Origin: Flammula alnicola
Taxonomy: Eukaryota; Basidiomycota; Agaricomycetes; Agaricales; Strophariaceae
Assembly (NCBI GenBank): GCA_015499995.1
Contig: JADNRV010000119.1
Coordinates: 100,831 to 164,830 of the forward strand
Length of the DNA stretch: 64,000 nt
Direction: 5' to 3'
Made by a program: the position numbers and the translations under genes. The notes beneath the pieces are model-generated. The model saw only the letters and a list, made by a program, of their open reading frames with translations, was not told where the DNA came from and did not search any database. Shown piece after piece: positions 33,701 to 45,817 of the stretch. Positions within the stretch are counted from its first letter, which is position 1; the number at the start of each line of letters is the position of its first letter.

Positions 33701-33797
33701 ACAACTTGTCGGACGATAGCAGTGACGGGTTTTTCGGGACTGCACCGCCACCGGATATCTGCTTTGTTATTACTTGTCTCTGCTTGTCATCAATCAT
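30748..33797 (-). CDS. RanBP3/Yrb2-type Ran-binding protein, apparently with an N-terminal extension carrying a membrane segment
   Basis: Nuclear transport factor that would bind Ran-GTP. The C-terminal RanBD spans the exon starting HVTGEEDEDVELEQKGVKLF, through the joined LFRREPLWKVSMNVRVQPTV and CTFVPEENVLRFILKE. It ends with a basic tail (KSASSKTRSA) at TAA 30748. Before it are FG-like repeats (SAGFAAFANR, SSGFAAFAGS) and a probable nuclear signal (RRASLKRKVPHDGFDDPKK), typical of Yrb2/RanBP3. A 21-base micro-exon encodes DELGYPH. Splicing continues in frame upstream of Met 32789 through a canonical 55-bp intron (32842-32896) into exons encoding a hydrophobic helix (VVAGIATFAATVGYAC) and about 180 further residues, back to ATG 33797. 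If that intron is not used, an upstream gene would stop at 32866 and this one would start at 32789. One base appears to be missing at about 33480. The promoter region is shared with the divergent carrier gene. Confidence 0.68.
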
Positions 33798-33934
33798 TTC
33801 GGCCTCGGAGACAAACAATGAAGATGGATCCGAAATGAATTCAGCTGATCCCGTCGCCGACAGACTGTCATTCAACCTCTTGCTTCTCGGTCTAATTAGG
33901 GTTTGCAGCTTGCACCCTGATCCCGACAGGGTTT
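33798..33934. promoter_or_regulatory. Shared divergent promoter region (Ran-binding gene / carrier)
   Basis: Only 137 bases separate the proposed ATG at 33797 (minus strand) from the carrier ATG at 33935 (plus strand). Both promoters must overlap here or reach into the opposite gene. No TATA-like element is obvious. The upstream start could be slightly further out, because the minus-strand frame stays open past 33797 without an ATG. Confidence 0.45.
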
Positions 33935-35654
33935 ATGGCCGCCAATGAAGGCCAAGGTATGTGCGTGCATAGCGTCAGTAAATCATGTTCGCGAGCAAAG
34001 CAAAATTGACCACCCTGTTGCGTTGTGCAGGAGATGTCGCGCTCAATCCGACCGTAGATTTCATCGCAGGAACCATCGCAGTGCGTCGCTTCCGCATGGT
34101 TTAATAAAACTATAATTAACGATCTCATGGATCTCGCGCAAGGGCATGAGCAGTCTCATCGTCGGGTTTCCCTTCGATACGGGTCAGTCTTGAATTGTCT
34201 TGATCAAAGTCTGGTTGATTGCGTTACTGAGGTGTTTTAATTTAAAGTGAAGGTTAGATTCCAGAGTCCTGAGATTGCGGGCAAGTACCACTCTACGTTC
34301 AATGCCATCACCACCATTGTCCGCGAAGAGCGATTTATCGGGTTGTACAAAGGCATCACGTCTCCTTTGGTGAGTGATGGATTTCTACGATATCGATTGA
34401 CGAGACTACTAAGACCTTTCCGATTATTTTTATCCAGGCTACGGTCGCGCTGATGAACGGCCTCGTATTCGCCTCATACCGCTTCCTCCTTAAACTCCAA
34501 CTCTGCCACGCTGATTCTGTGCCAACGATTGCCCAGATCGCTCTCGCCGGTGCAGGCAGCGGCATCGTCTCCTCGTATGTTGCCCAATTCTCTTGTGTCA
34601 TCGCATTCGACGCGTGCTCGAAGTAGCAGTTTAATACTCAAGCTCGGGTCTCTTTCTTTCTCTCCTAGAATCGTAACCACGCCTACGGAACTTATCAAGA
34701 TTCGCCAACAGTCACTGTTGACGCCGACGACGGCGCGTCAAGTCGCGCTGCAGATATTTCGGGAAGGCGGGATCGCAGGCCTGTACCGCGGCTTACTAGT
34801 AACTGCCCTGAGGGATTGTGGCTACGGCGCATATTTCGCTGCTGTGAGTAACTGCATACCATATTCATCGACGCCTTTAATTTGCCCTCGCTGCTCCATG
34901 ACGTACATAGCTATTAACTGACTGCCGGCTTCTTTTTCATTTTTAAAAAAATCTACAGTATGAAGCCACCTGCCGATATTTCTCCTCTCCTTCCAGTTCG
35001 AATATTCTCGCACAGGTCGAAAATGAAATGACCCAGCTCTCTTGGCCCGCGCTATTATTAGCCGGCGGTGTTGCGGGAGTCGGTAAGTCGCGTCCCGACG
35101 CACCGTTCCGCCGCCCCTCTCTTCCTATTTAGTATGTATGTATTGTATTATCTCATGCTAACCTTCGCTCTGCAGCCGGATGGGTGGCCACTTTCCCCTT
35201 TGACGTCGTGAAAACTCGTGTCCAAGGCAGTCAGCCTGTGTTCGTGTCATCGAGCGCTGCGCCTATTTCTCCGGCGGCGATTGCCAGTGCTGCCGGTCCA
35301 TCTTCAGCGGCGACGCCACTGCTCCTAGGAGGAAGACAGCGCGGCACTGTGTGGGATGCTAATCCGTACCGCACGACCTGGTCCACGATTGTGCACTCCT
35401 ATAGGAACGAGGGCATCAGTGTCCTTTTCCGCGGCTTGTCGCCAACTTTGATACGGTAAGTCGCATGTTTTCCTTGCTTGTTCCTCTAGTTTTCTATTAC
35501 GCGTTCCACGTGTAGCGAAGCAGAACGCCTTCTTTCCATCTGCTTTATTGTGTGACGTAGACTGATGCAAAAGTCTTGCCCCCGTGCCAGTGCCATTCCC
35601 GTAAACATGGCCACATTCGCTACATTTGAAGCCGTCGTGCACGCCCTCTCGTAA
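33935..35654 (+). CDS. Mitochondrial carrier (SLC25) family protein
   Basis: Inner-membrane metabolite carrier built of three tandem repeats. Eight exons join in frame from MAANEGQGDVAL. The three signature motifs are visible: PFDTVKVRF (repeat 1), PTELIKIRQ (repeat 2) and PFDVVKTRV (repeat 3). Each is followed by a G-x-x-G-L-Y-(K/R)-G-type block: GLYKGITSP, GLYRGLLVT and LFRGLSPTLIR. The second signature has Glu in place of the usual Asp, as in carnitine/basic-amino-acid type carriers (Crc1, Ymc1 and SLC25A29-like). That group is my best guess for substrate class, but sequence alone does not settle it. All intron phases agree. Repeat 3 carries an Ala/Ser/Pro-rich insertion (SSSAAPISPAAIASA) in the matrix loop. 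It is transcribed divergently from the Ran-binding gene. Confidence 0.88.
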
Positions 35655-37911
35655 CCCACCTAGACCCACGTCAAAGAGCGACATTTCGAGAACAAGATCA
35701 GGTTAATCACGACCATATGATAACTATCACGAAGATAGACACAAGGCGCGAGGAGGAACAATCGGGTGCCCGTACAGCAGTGTTCTCCCGTGCACGAGGC
35801 CACTTTATCCCATTGATATCGTATATATGCCCACATCTTGTGATCTTCGCACGTATTCGCGCATCTAGACCTGAAACGACCCGCATGAGCCGCGCGTACA
35901 TTGCGAGACTTTGCTTTACATGTACGTATCTCCCTTCAACACTCACATGCGCGCAATGCTTCGGGGCACGCTCTTACGAAGCAGCGGGCGCAATGGCGCT
36001 TAACCTCTCCCCATATGATGCTTTGCAGACTGCTCTGGGTAGGGCGCGCACGAGCGAGACAAGAGGCTGGTGCTTTTCTGAATAGCAAGCTATTATAAAC
36101 CCAGCAGACAGCCTCAACATCACACAATGCAATGTTATGCAATGAAAGGTTATTTTGTGTCTCCATGCGTCATGCGCAGCCGCAAGATGATCTTGTCATA
36201 GGATGGGTCCCCAACTTCCGTATCTAAAGGAATCAAGACGCAATGTCAAGCGCGGACGAGCCGGGTGTATTGGTCAAAACGAACCTCGTCGACGTCTCGA
36301 ATGGATGGATCGTCGCACCGCGATGGGACTGGTTCGCTTTACATTTTTGTTTGTTCTTTCTCAAGGCCTGCTCTCTATGACTTTCCCTCTTCCAAATGCG
36401 TCGCTTCGGGATCTGGAACCAAGGGCCTTTACCTCGAAAGACGCTTTATCGGATTATTTCAGGAGCAGTTCCACGCATTACACAAACACTATGACGACAC
36501 TTAGGCGACACGTTCTCGCACCGTATCAGGCTCTTCCTGCCTGTTCGGGGTGATCAGCGAAGTGGCAGACTTCGCGGCAGACAGAACTCTATCTTCGCTG
36601 TCAGCAAATCTACGCTCTATGTTCACAGGCTGGCCAGTACCTGGCCAGTACTAAGTGTAGATGATCCCCACTTCGTGTGGATAGGTCAGGATAGGTCGCA
36701 ATCATCTGGCGTTCGTGTACGCTTCCAAGTGTCGACGACGGATATATGTTTTCCCCATTCTTCCATCTTCGGGGGCTAGACCTGCTGTAGTCCTAGTCGC
36801 CATGCACACCAGCGGGCGCTGTGAGAGCTTCATCACACATATGTGAGAGCGCCTCCCAGTGCATCAATCTAAAACTCTCGAAACAGACAACTTTTTAAGT
36901 TCTGCAGACGCTGCGTGTACCCCCAGTTCCCTAGTTTGATTGGCCACCGCGTCCCATTGGTCAAACCCTAATCAAACGCAATACATGTCGGCATGGCATT
37001 AGGCAACAGACGAAGGGGGCCCAGACTGTCCATTGGCGTCGAGCGATGATCCCTATTGGACACAGGATCCAAGCGGCGCAAAATGTGGGGCCACGGAACC
37101 AATCACAGTGCTTCTCTGTGAGTGGGCTTTCCATATATGGTAAGCGATATCATGGCTGTGCGGCCCGCGGCGAGCGCCGGTGAGAAGACCTCTGTTGGAT
37201 GGAAAACATTCAGACGCTCTCGCATAAATGTGTACCTAAGGGAAGGAGGGGAGGGTCGAAGTGAATCGACGTGGGTCCGAGCGAACTCTATGGTGAACTG
37301 GTTAACGTTCAATTTTTCAATAGCTCGTGAGTAGCGGCGAAGAACAGGGCACAAATGGGAGAGCTCCGAGGAGGATGCATGCCATTGGTTGGGCTTATTA
37401 AGCTAGACAGGCTTTGTCCTTTCTTGTCTTCAGACGAGGCTTACTCGAAGTTGAAGACACCTGAAGGTTTGAACTGGGTTGCGGAGGTTTCAAAGGTAGG
37501 GCTTCAAAAAATAAAAAAGATCACTTTATTTTTGATTCGATTTCGGGGGTGGTAAATACTACAAATTGTGGTCCAAATGCGTGTGTTCGAGAGGATAATA
37601 CAATGAGAGAATATGGAGGTTTGCGTGTATAAAAAGCATTGAATATTGCATATGGATGATATCGTGAATTGGATGACGAGGACCATGGCGATGGGGTCGT
37701 GGAAGGAGGTCAATTTCGTAGTTGAGGTACGTCGTGGAGAGCCACACAGGCGGGGGTATCGCGGCCGTCGTCAAAATGTCGATGGGTAGAACAGGCATAG
37801 AGAGTCGGCGGTAAATGAGCAAGAATAAAAAGCAAATTCGAAAGATCCCAAAAGAAAACTCTAAGGCCCAATAAAAAAGCAGGAAGAAAAAAGGACGAGG
37901 GAAAATAAAAA
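35655..37911. other. Gene-poor region between two convergent genes
   Basis: The only candidate is a small frame inside 36203-36553 (from Met at about 36323: MGLVRFTFLFVLSQGLLSM followed by FPLPNASL). It begins like a signal peptide and could be a small secreted protein of about 76 aa, at low confidence. A tandem GGCCAGTACCTGGCCAGTAC lies at 36631. Around 36935-36980 the opposed pair TTTGATTGGCC and CCATTGGTCAAA gives two CCAAT boxes in inverted orientation. No other gene is seen. Confidence 0.35.
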
Positions 37912-40240
37912 TTAATCCATAGATCCACTAACATCCATCCGATCCTCATCCGCCCACTCCGGGTCGTCCAGCTCGATCGCATCCCCGCTCTCTTTCTGCG
38001 CCCTCGAATAAAGCGCCTCCCTCTCCCTCGCATCCTTGGTCAAGTTCGCCAGCGTAATCAGCGCCTCGGCCAGGAGCGTCCCAAGCTCAGCGATAGTCTC
38101 TTCCCTATCCTCAGCGGAAGTCACAGAGCCCGCACGCCGCGGTCGCGGCTGCTGCTGGCTCTCCTCCGTATCGCTCTCCGCAGTTTCCACGATGATCATC
38201 TCTTCCTCGTCCCCAACCACCGACGCCGCAGCCGACGTAGACGTGGACGTAGTAGGCGCAGGCCCCTCCGCCTCCGCCTCCTCCCCGCGCCCCACCAGCG
38301 CCTCCCTCGCCTTCTCCAAATACGTGACAGCAAGCGTCAGCGCGTCCCTCCCATCAATCGCATCCTCGCAATCATACACGCTCTCGTCCTCCGCCTCGAT
38401 GCGCGCCTCGAGCTCCTCCGCCTTGGCCGACCCGACGACCAGGTTACACCGCCCGCGTGCAAAGGTGATGTCCGCGCGCGACGCGTGCATGTCCGCCTCC
38501 ATCTTCATCTGGCTGAACACGCTGTCCGCCCACGTCGCCCACGTCTCGCGCTCGGAGGGCAGGTCGAGCTTCTCCGCGATGTCGAGCATCTCGGAGGCGA
38601 TGGTGTACAGCTCCTTCGCGCGCGAGAACGTCTCGGGGGGCTGCAGAGGCGAGGCTTGTTGCGGCGAGCCGGGCGTGGGCGTGGGTGTAGATTCAGTGGA
38701 AGGCGGAGGCATGGGTGTCGAGGAAGAGGTCGATTCTGAGGACAGAGTTGTGGTGTAGTGCGGACGCACGGGGGGTGTCGAAGTGAACGGAGCCGGGGCG
38801 GACAGCGCTGCCATGGCCGCTGGGTACTTCCTACTGCGTTGCGAGTGCAGAGGGTGCGGCATGTGGAAGATCCCACGGGAGAACTGGTCCTGCGCGAGCT
38901 GCAACAGCTCGTTCGGCGTCACAGTTGCCAGCGACATGCGCCTCGACGCAGGCGGGCGCCGCGCAACAATCAGCGCAAACGGCGAATTCTGCGGCCAGTT
39001 CGGCTCGTCGGGCGTACTCGCTTTCGGAGTCTCCGTAGGGAACATCCCGCCGTTAAAAGTAAACGGCGGCGTTGAGCTCGCAGCGGGTGGCACAAAGCCC
39101 GGCGGGCGGTTGTGCTGTCTGCGGAGCACTTCGTTGGCTATGGTCACCAGAGTGCGGCCCCAGACAATGGCCATGCGCCAGTCCTCGGGGGCGGAGGGGC
39201 ACCCTAGACCACTCGTACGTATGGGCAGGTTCTCGCCGATCTCAAAGACATCGAGTGCAGCGAGCCAATATGGCGTGGGGGTATCTGGCTCGCCTTGCAG
39301 TGCGAGCGATGGGTCTTGATCGAGCAGGTTGCCAAAGAAGAATAGAGTTGTGCCCAGGATAGTGTAGAACGCTGTCGCTAAATCCTTGCATTTGCTATAA
39401 TGAAAATAGGGTTCATTAGCTGTGCCCAGGGATGAAGAGAAGGAGGGGCACGAACCACTTTTTTTCCTTTTCTTGGCCAGGGTGGGTCATTTTTTTGTTT
39501 CTTTCTCTTTCTGCGTCTGGGGGTGGATAAAGCGAAGGCCGCTCGGCGAGCCAGTCGTTCGCGATAAACCTTTCAGGCCCTGACTGTGTCGAGGCCTTTG
39601 ATTTTTCAGTTTGGGGCGTGGCATACAGGACGGATGGGTCTTGGTGGACCAACATAAAGCGATGGCACTCATGGATAACGCCGCGCAACAACGTTATACT
39701 CTCAGTAGGGCTTTGGGCTATATCGCGCGGGGTCAGCACTGCGAAATCACTCTTATCGGGCAAGATCGCCCGCTCACTTTCGTATATTTCTGCGGCCTTT
39801 GCGAAAAGCTCCTTCAGGTCTTCCCAATCCTCCTGGTCGCAGATGGTGCGATCGGCGCCCTCCTGCCCAGGGCCGGCGGTGGTAGAGGTGTCCATGAGTT
39901 TCGTGCGGGTGGTCCACTTGCTGAGACGCTCTGGGTGTGGACTGCACTTGCGAGAATAGTCCCAATAGAGGACGTCGTCCTCCTCCGATGTGATTGGAGA
40001 GTCAGTGAGCCGGCGTCGCTTGCGAGACGAGTCCGACGAGTCCGAGTCGTAGCTGGAGAGGCGGTCGTCGTCGAGGTCAAAAAGGTTGTCCGCGAAGAGC
40101 CGCTTGTGTTCGTAGTGGTTGGTGATAGAGGGCGGAGGAAGATTGTTCTCAGGGGCGTGACAGGCCGAACGCGGTGCTGGAGTCCCACGGGCCTTCCACA
40201 GACCCTTTGGGCGGGGGACGGCCTTTGGAGGGACGGTCAT
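37912..40240 (-). CDS. ETT1: Ett1/Nro1-like protein (translation termination / hypoxia regulator)
   Basis: Homologue of budding yeast Ett1 (enhancer of translation termination) and fission yeast Nro1 (nuclear regulator that blocks Ofd1 in hypoxia). These are helical TPR-like proteins. Two exons (39456-40240 and 37912-39394) give 755 aa with exact phase 2 joining, across a 61-bp intron with an unusual GTTCGT donor. The N-terminus is basic and Pro-rich (MTVPPKAVPRPKGLWKARG), followed by a nuclear-signal-like SSRKRRRLTDS. Family landmarks are ITLLRGVIHECHRFMLVHQD, a helical block FYTILGTTLFFFGNLLD ... YWLAALDVFEIGENL, the motif ALTLAVTYLEKAREAL and a C-terminal TPR-like segment (LAEALITLANLT ... 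EALYSRAQKESG). Ser/Thr/Pro- and Glu-rich insertions make it longer than the yeast proteins. It lies 219 bp downstream of the DPAP stop, on the same strand. Confidence 0.72.
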
Positions 40241-40458
40241 CGCTGGCGACGACGACGAACAGCAGTTGTTACAGGTAGCAGGCATGAGGACGGACATTCG
40301 GAAGGAAAACAAAACAGCCCCAGAGGACAGGTATATAATGAGCCGAAAAACAAGTTTCTTACAGGTCGGTGCCATGCCGGTTCAGAATCTGGACCCCTGG
40401 TTTGCTTGGAAACAAACAATACATCTAGACCATCTAAAGTCTGGACCCATCATTCTAC

Positions 40459-43400
40459 CTACACTCGCCGACCTCCCTTGCCCCATTTCTCTACTAGAAA
40501 CCCCGTTAGATACTCGTAGATCTCCCGTTGTGCTCCCCGTCGGTTAATGCTGTGGTCACTGCAACAGCCAACCAATCAGCGACCATCTCCCCACTCATTC
40601 GTCAAAACTCACCTGTCCGTAAACATCCTGAACCTGAACTTGCGAACCTGCTCCCGCGTAAACATATCCAGCAGGTGCGCAGAGTTCGCATAGTGCACAT
40701 TGTCGTCCCCGCTCCCGTGCGCCAGTAAAAAGTCCACCGTCTTGAACCCGCCCACATCAGAGATGGACGCGTTCACGTAACCCCCCGGATTAAGACTCGG
40801 CAAGTTCATGTACCGCTCTGTGTATATCGAATCTATTTTCAGTTGTCTATCAGCAAAACATCCTTTTCATGGGTCTCAGTCCACACACCGTACAGGCGCC
40901 AGCTCGTCACGGGCTACATGGAACAATGGTCTGTCAGCACCCCGATCAATCCAGACTTTTTTTTAGAGATAATGGCGGAAATACACACACGGGCGCGAGG
41001 CGCGCGTGATGCGGATGACCAGGGTCTAGACTCTCAGAAGCGACTTACCGCGACCGCCATCGCCAGCGAATGAATTTTCGCGTCTGCCTCCACGACCTTG
41101 GAGCTCATGAAACCGCCATAAGACTGCAATAAAAAGCATTAATAAAAGGGCTTGACTACCCAACAAAGAAAATTCAAGTTATGTCCCCCGTCATGGAGTG
41201 GAGGACAAGCAGCTCCCTCGAAAAAGACTCACCCAGCCCCAGATCCCAATCCTCTTTGGGTCCACGTACGGCTTCTTGGCCCAGACTCTGAAAGGAAAAA
41301 TAGTCAACACAACCCAGTCAGTGTCACTTATCTATCGCATGGTCGGATCCAACCACAAACCGCAAAAAGAAAGACGACGATCACAACAACCGCCACGGAA
41401 AAGGGACTAGTACATGAGGAGGTGGAGAAATAGAGCAGACCAGGTCGAGCGAGAACGCAGGTCGGTTCGTTACACCCTGATAGGAAGATGGGAATGCCAA
41501 ACCTGGGCGGATAGTAGAAGGAAAAAATAACGAGGACGAAACGAGCCGGTGTGGAAACAGCTCTAGAACCGGGGCTGGGCAGCGGGCAGGTACACACCAA
41601 CCAACTGACCCAACTAGTTTACGACAGCGCAGCAGACAAGGCAAAAAAAATGGAGGAAAAAGGCTGTTCGTCCGCCAGAGCCTGGCTAGCCTATGAAATG
41701 GGCTCCAGACCCTCGAGTTGATGGCGACGGGCCGCCCTTACTCGGCGCAGGATATAATATATCAAGGGCGGCCAATGAATGAACTGCACCGCAACAAATA
41801 TGGGGAGGTCTCCCGGCATGGGAGCCACCACGACCATCAAAGGTCAGGAGAGCACACAGAACGTCAAATAAACGAGGTTCGATCCACCCCCTTCACTCCA
41901 CCCACGCAAATAAACTCGAGCCAAGAAAAGAACAGAAAGAAGAGGAAATAAAAGGAACAGGAAAAAAAATGAACACGGAAAGAAGAAAAGAATAAACATG
42001 AGGAGGAGACAGACACCCACTTTGCCGCGGCGATTTGGTCCAGCGTTTCATAGAACCCGAGGTTATCCTTGACGACATTCCTCAGTTTCCTACCTTTGAA
42101 ACCTGTTCCACGCCCGTCGACGGTGACAATGATATACTGCTGCGCACATGCCAGGTATTCATGCCAATCGCGCGTGAATTTGAGGTCGACCATCTGGCTC
42201 CCCGGCCCACCGTATCTACGCGCGTCGGCACCACCGTTCACCGTTACGTTTGGAGGACGAGACGCCGGCCATTAGTCGGAGGGTCGGAGGCCGAGCGAGT
42301 GGCCATGGAGGGTCGTGGCGAATGGCCGGTGACGGGTCCAGGCGAGCGAATGAAATGGATCGGCGCGGGGTCGAGAACCGGTACATAAAACAAAAGTTGG
42401 CAGGAACGATCGATATGTATAGGATATGATAGGATTGGGATAGGAGAGGAGAGAATCAGCAGATAATTTTAAGACCAAGGTCGGGGAAGGAGAGTCGAGA
42501 ACCCGACGTCAGACACGCAATCATGCGGCAGTAGCAGCATGTGTCCGCAGTACAAAGAAAAGCAAAGAATAGAATAGGGTAAGGCGGTCGAGAGACAGAC
42601 ATTCAGTTCGTTTGACAGGGCCCAGAGATTCGTTGCGAGAGAAATTTCGAGATCCATGATCATATCATCATCACCACGGTTCGAAAAGTTCATTTTGTTC
42701 GTCCGGCGAGGATGGAATTACGCAGAGGTGCCAGATCAGGATCAGGCGAACGTGCGAGGGGAAGTTGGGGGAGGAAGAAGGGAAAGAACAACGGAGGATA
42801 AGTCAGCGAAAGGACCTTAGAATGGAGTTGAACTGGACACGTACACACGGAACAGGACTGGGTACTTTGTGCGTCCTGAGTCGTCCATCCGGGGCGGTCT
42901 GAGTTCCTTTACGTTTAATTCTGTCGACACAAGGCCGCGGGGGGAAAGATAGCATGAGATTCTCCATCTTTATTATATCAATCATAGCAGAAAAGGCTCT
43001 GTGCACTAACCATAACCGTCATTCACAAATTTCGAATGCACAACCGTCGCCGCCTCGTATTCCTGTGTCGCGTTATTCAGCTGGTCATTCGTCTCCAGCA
43101 CAAATTCGAATTCTAAAAGGCCAATGGCGCGGTTAGCCAAAATCCCATAAGCGGAGGATCCACGATATCGTAAACAGCCTGCGAACGAGACGCGTACACG
43201 CCCAGCCACCGACCCACTTGCAACCGAACGAATGAATGGAAGGGAGCTCACCAGGCCTATCAGTATCGACGACCTTCGTCCACGGTGTACTCGGTCCGAG
43301 GTAACTCAAGACGTAAAACCCAGCGCCAGGAGAGAAGGCGGACGAATAATAGGACGACTTCGCAGCGTCCGTCAGGGCCTTGGGTTCGCCAACTTTCTCC

Positions 43401-45600
43401 GAGCTAATCGTCGGTATCGGCACGGAGTAGAGGTGTCGCTCCGTGGACGGCTTGGCAGCTGTGAAGTATCTGTGGGTAAAGAAGGATCAGGATAGGTCGA
43501 CGCTGGGGTGCATTGCGATTGGATGACTTTGTCAGACTTACACCAATCCTTTCTGCGCATCGACGCCTGCGATCCCGCCGGTCACTTCCCATTCGCCGGT
43601 CGTGAGGAAACGAGGGGTGCCAGAGTTGGCGGGGTTGAAGAGGGCGATGTGGTTGTATCCGTCAGGAGTAGGTACGATGTCCAGGTATGCGTTAGTGCCC
43701 GCAAATGCTGTTAATGCCACAGGAACTGGGTGTATGCTTTGTTCCTACATTCAAAAACGCGATATCAAAAGATTAGCAACTTCCTGCGGAACAAAATCGC
43801 AGGGAACTGGTTACGAACATGATCAATCCAGCCATTGTCGCCTTGTTCACCGTTCTTTCCAAGCTTCCTCACGACCTTTCCTCGCGCTCTGGTCAGAGAA
43901 TTGGCCTCGCTCAAGTCAAACAAGACAACATTCCCATCATCTGCATTCCTGTTCACCTCCTTCACTATCAGAGATGTGTTCCCAACCCATGCGACCTCTG
44001 CAATGATGCTATTTTCAACAGGATGACGATTATCCCAGTCGAGGGTCAAGGTTTCTTCCTCGGCAGGGAGTCCTATGCTGGCATCTTCTTCCAAGAACCT
44101 GTCAAGGTCGAAGACATGTACTGACACCAGGGGGTTGTTATATCCAGGCTTGGGGTACTTCATCGTCACTTCCGTGGTGTATGGAATGACAGCATTGGAG
44201 TCTTCCGTGGGATTGTAAATCGGGAACGAGAATTCTGGAACTGCAGTTTCGTCGAACGCGAGGAACGCGATCTTGGTCGAGTCCGGAGACCACCAGAGCG
44301 CATAGTTGGCTGAAAAGATCTCTTCTTCGTACACCCAGTCGGGTACACCGTGAAAGAGAGAGGCGTTGCCAGAAGAAGTAATGCGGATTGGGCTCGTGTT
44401 GGGTCTGCATGACGTCAATGTAAATGAGTGGAGTTGACGGAGACGGAAAATACACGATCACGTACTCTGCAGAGGGAAGGACGTAGAGATCGTTGTCAGT
44501 CACGTACGCGATGGCGTTTCCTGTCGGCGACCATGTAGCGTAGGCGGTTTTCGAGGGAGTAGAAGGGGGTATAATAGGGTATGTGGTTTTCTGTTTGATG
44601 TTGTGCACGTAGTAGTTACCGTAGCTCGACCAACGCCATTGCTGTGCACCAGATTATTAGTATTAGCTGGTCGCTGCATAAATTTTTGGGTGCATTACCT
44701 TTCTGTAGTCGGTCTTAACAAGAAGATATTTCATATCGTCTGATAGTTTCCACCCTGATAGGGAAAGAGGATTTCCATGTTCCTGTGGGAAGGTTATAGT
44801 CAGAATATTAAGTTAGAAACGCGGAGACATACATCTTTTACATCTTCATTCGCAATAAGATTTCTGGTGCTATTAGATTTCAGGTCCACAAGTTTGATGT
44901 AGCCTCCTTCCGAGAGAGAAAAGACACCGTCGCCAGCTGAACGAGAAAGACATCACTGCCCGTTTCCAACTATGCGGCATTCTCGGACTCACCTTCTGCG
45001 ACCCAATTCAAGTCAGGTTGACGAGCCCAGAACGTACCGTTAAATATATGATCCATAGTAATGCGTTTCTGGCCTGGGGTATGGTATGATGTTCCCGAAT
45101 ATGTGAAGCCAGCTATGACTCCAATAAGGGCAGACATAGACACCAACGAAATGAGAATGATCGCAAGACGGCGAGTAGAGGCGTGTTTCTGCAGGTACGA
45201 CCAAGATAATTAGCATTCTGTTTTGATAGACCTTGGAGAAATCCATTCGAAATAGAAGTCTCCTTCTCTACGTCTAGAGTTTCTTGAAAACACGAACCTT
45301 TTCAGTGTCAGTATTCCGACGCGGACTAAACTCTCCCCTCTCTGCTCCCCCCGGACTCGACGGCCCACTCTTGTTGACATTCAATAAGGTCAAGTTTTCC
45401 GCATCATCGTCCGAGCTATGCCTAACAGCCGTCTCGTCCTCGTCATCCGAACTCGGTGGGTCGAACGGTCCGTCTCCGTAGTAAACTTTGGGTCTTGAAA
45501 TCAACGGGTCTACCAAGTCGCGGCTCGTCTGCCTCATTTCTGTTGCGCCTGAAGGACCGGCGCCGTTGTCAGAATATGGCTCGTCGCCTGGAAGATGCAT
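40459..45600 (-). CDS. Membrane dipeptidyl aminopeptidase, family S9B (DPAP B / DPP IV type)
   Basis: Removes X-Pro/X-Ala dipeptides from peptide N-termini in the vacuole or late secretory pathway. Type II membrane protein: an acidic cytosolic head ([14 protein letters not shown]), then a membrane helix ([19 protein letters not shown]). The beta-propeller follows ([39 protein letters not shown] with the substrate-binding double Glu, [15 protein letters not shown]) and then the alpha/beta-hydrolase domain ([21 protein letters not shown]). The catalytic triad is complete: Ser in GIWGW-SYGG (split by an intron), Asp in [12 protein letters not shown] and His in DSDHSI near the C-terminus. The start is ATG 45600; an upstream GTG is not used. 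Most of the many introns are near 55 bp, but two are long: 41288-42020 (733 bp) and 42216-42844 (629 bp). It is divergent from SYS1 across 217 bp. Confidence 0.93.
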
Positions 45601-45817
45601 GCTTGCCACGCGAATGTGGAAGAAAAGGGTGTAAGTGCAAGTGTTTCTGATATGTCGTATATATACATTTAAACCCTAACCCGTGTCCATAGTACTGCAC
45701 CGCACTGCCTCGACGCAAGTTCGACTTGCGTCCCGCCCTCATCGTTGCATTCGTTCCAAGTTCACCGTATGGAAATATTCTAGGCACTGGCTGCTGAAAT
45801 CACGCATTTATACCACT
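45601..45817. promoter_or_regulatory. Shared divergent promoter region (DPAP / SYS1)
   Basis: 217 bases separate the two start codons. The sequence includes TATATATACATTTAAACCC at about 45657 and a short inverted repeat CGACGCAAGTTCGACTTGCGTC at 45711-45732. That palindrome is a plausible binding site serving both secretory-pathway genes; this is inference. Confidence 0.45.

Noticed and set aside
41225..41245. Suspected frameshift at the catalytic-serine exon junction of the peptidase gene
   Set aside because: On recounting the G-run, the exon ends exactly at TGG before GTGAGT and joins TCTTATGGC in phase 0, so the catalytic motif is intact.
42469..42693. Minus-strand frame beginning [11 protein letters not shown]
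   Set aside because: It lies wholly inside the 629-bp intron of the peptidase gene, whose flanking exons join perfectly without it.
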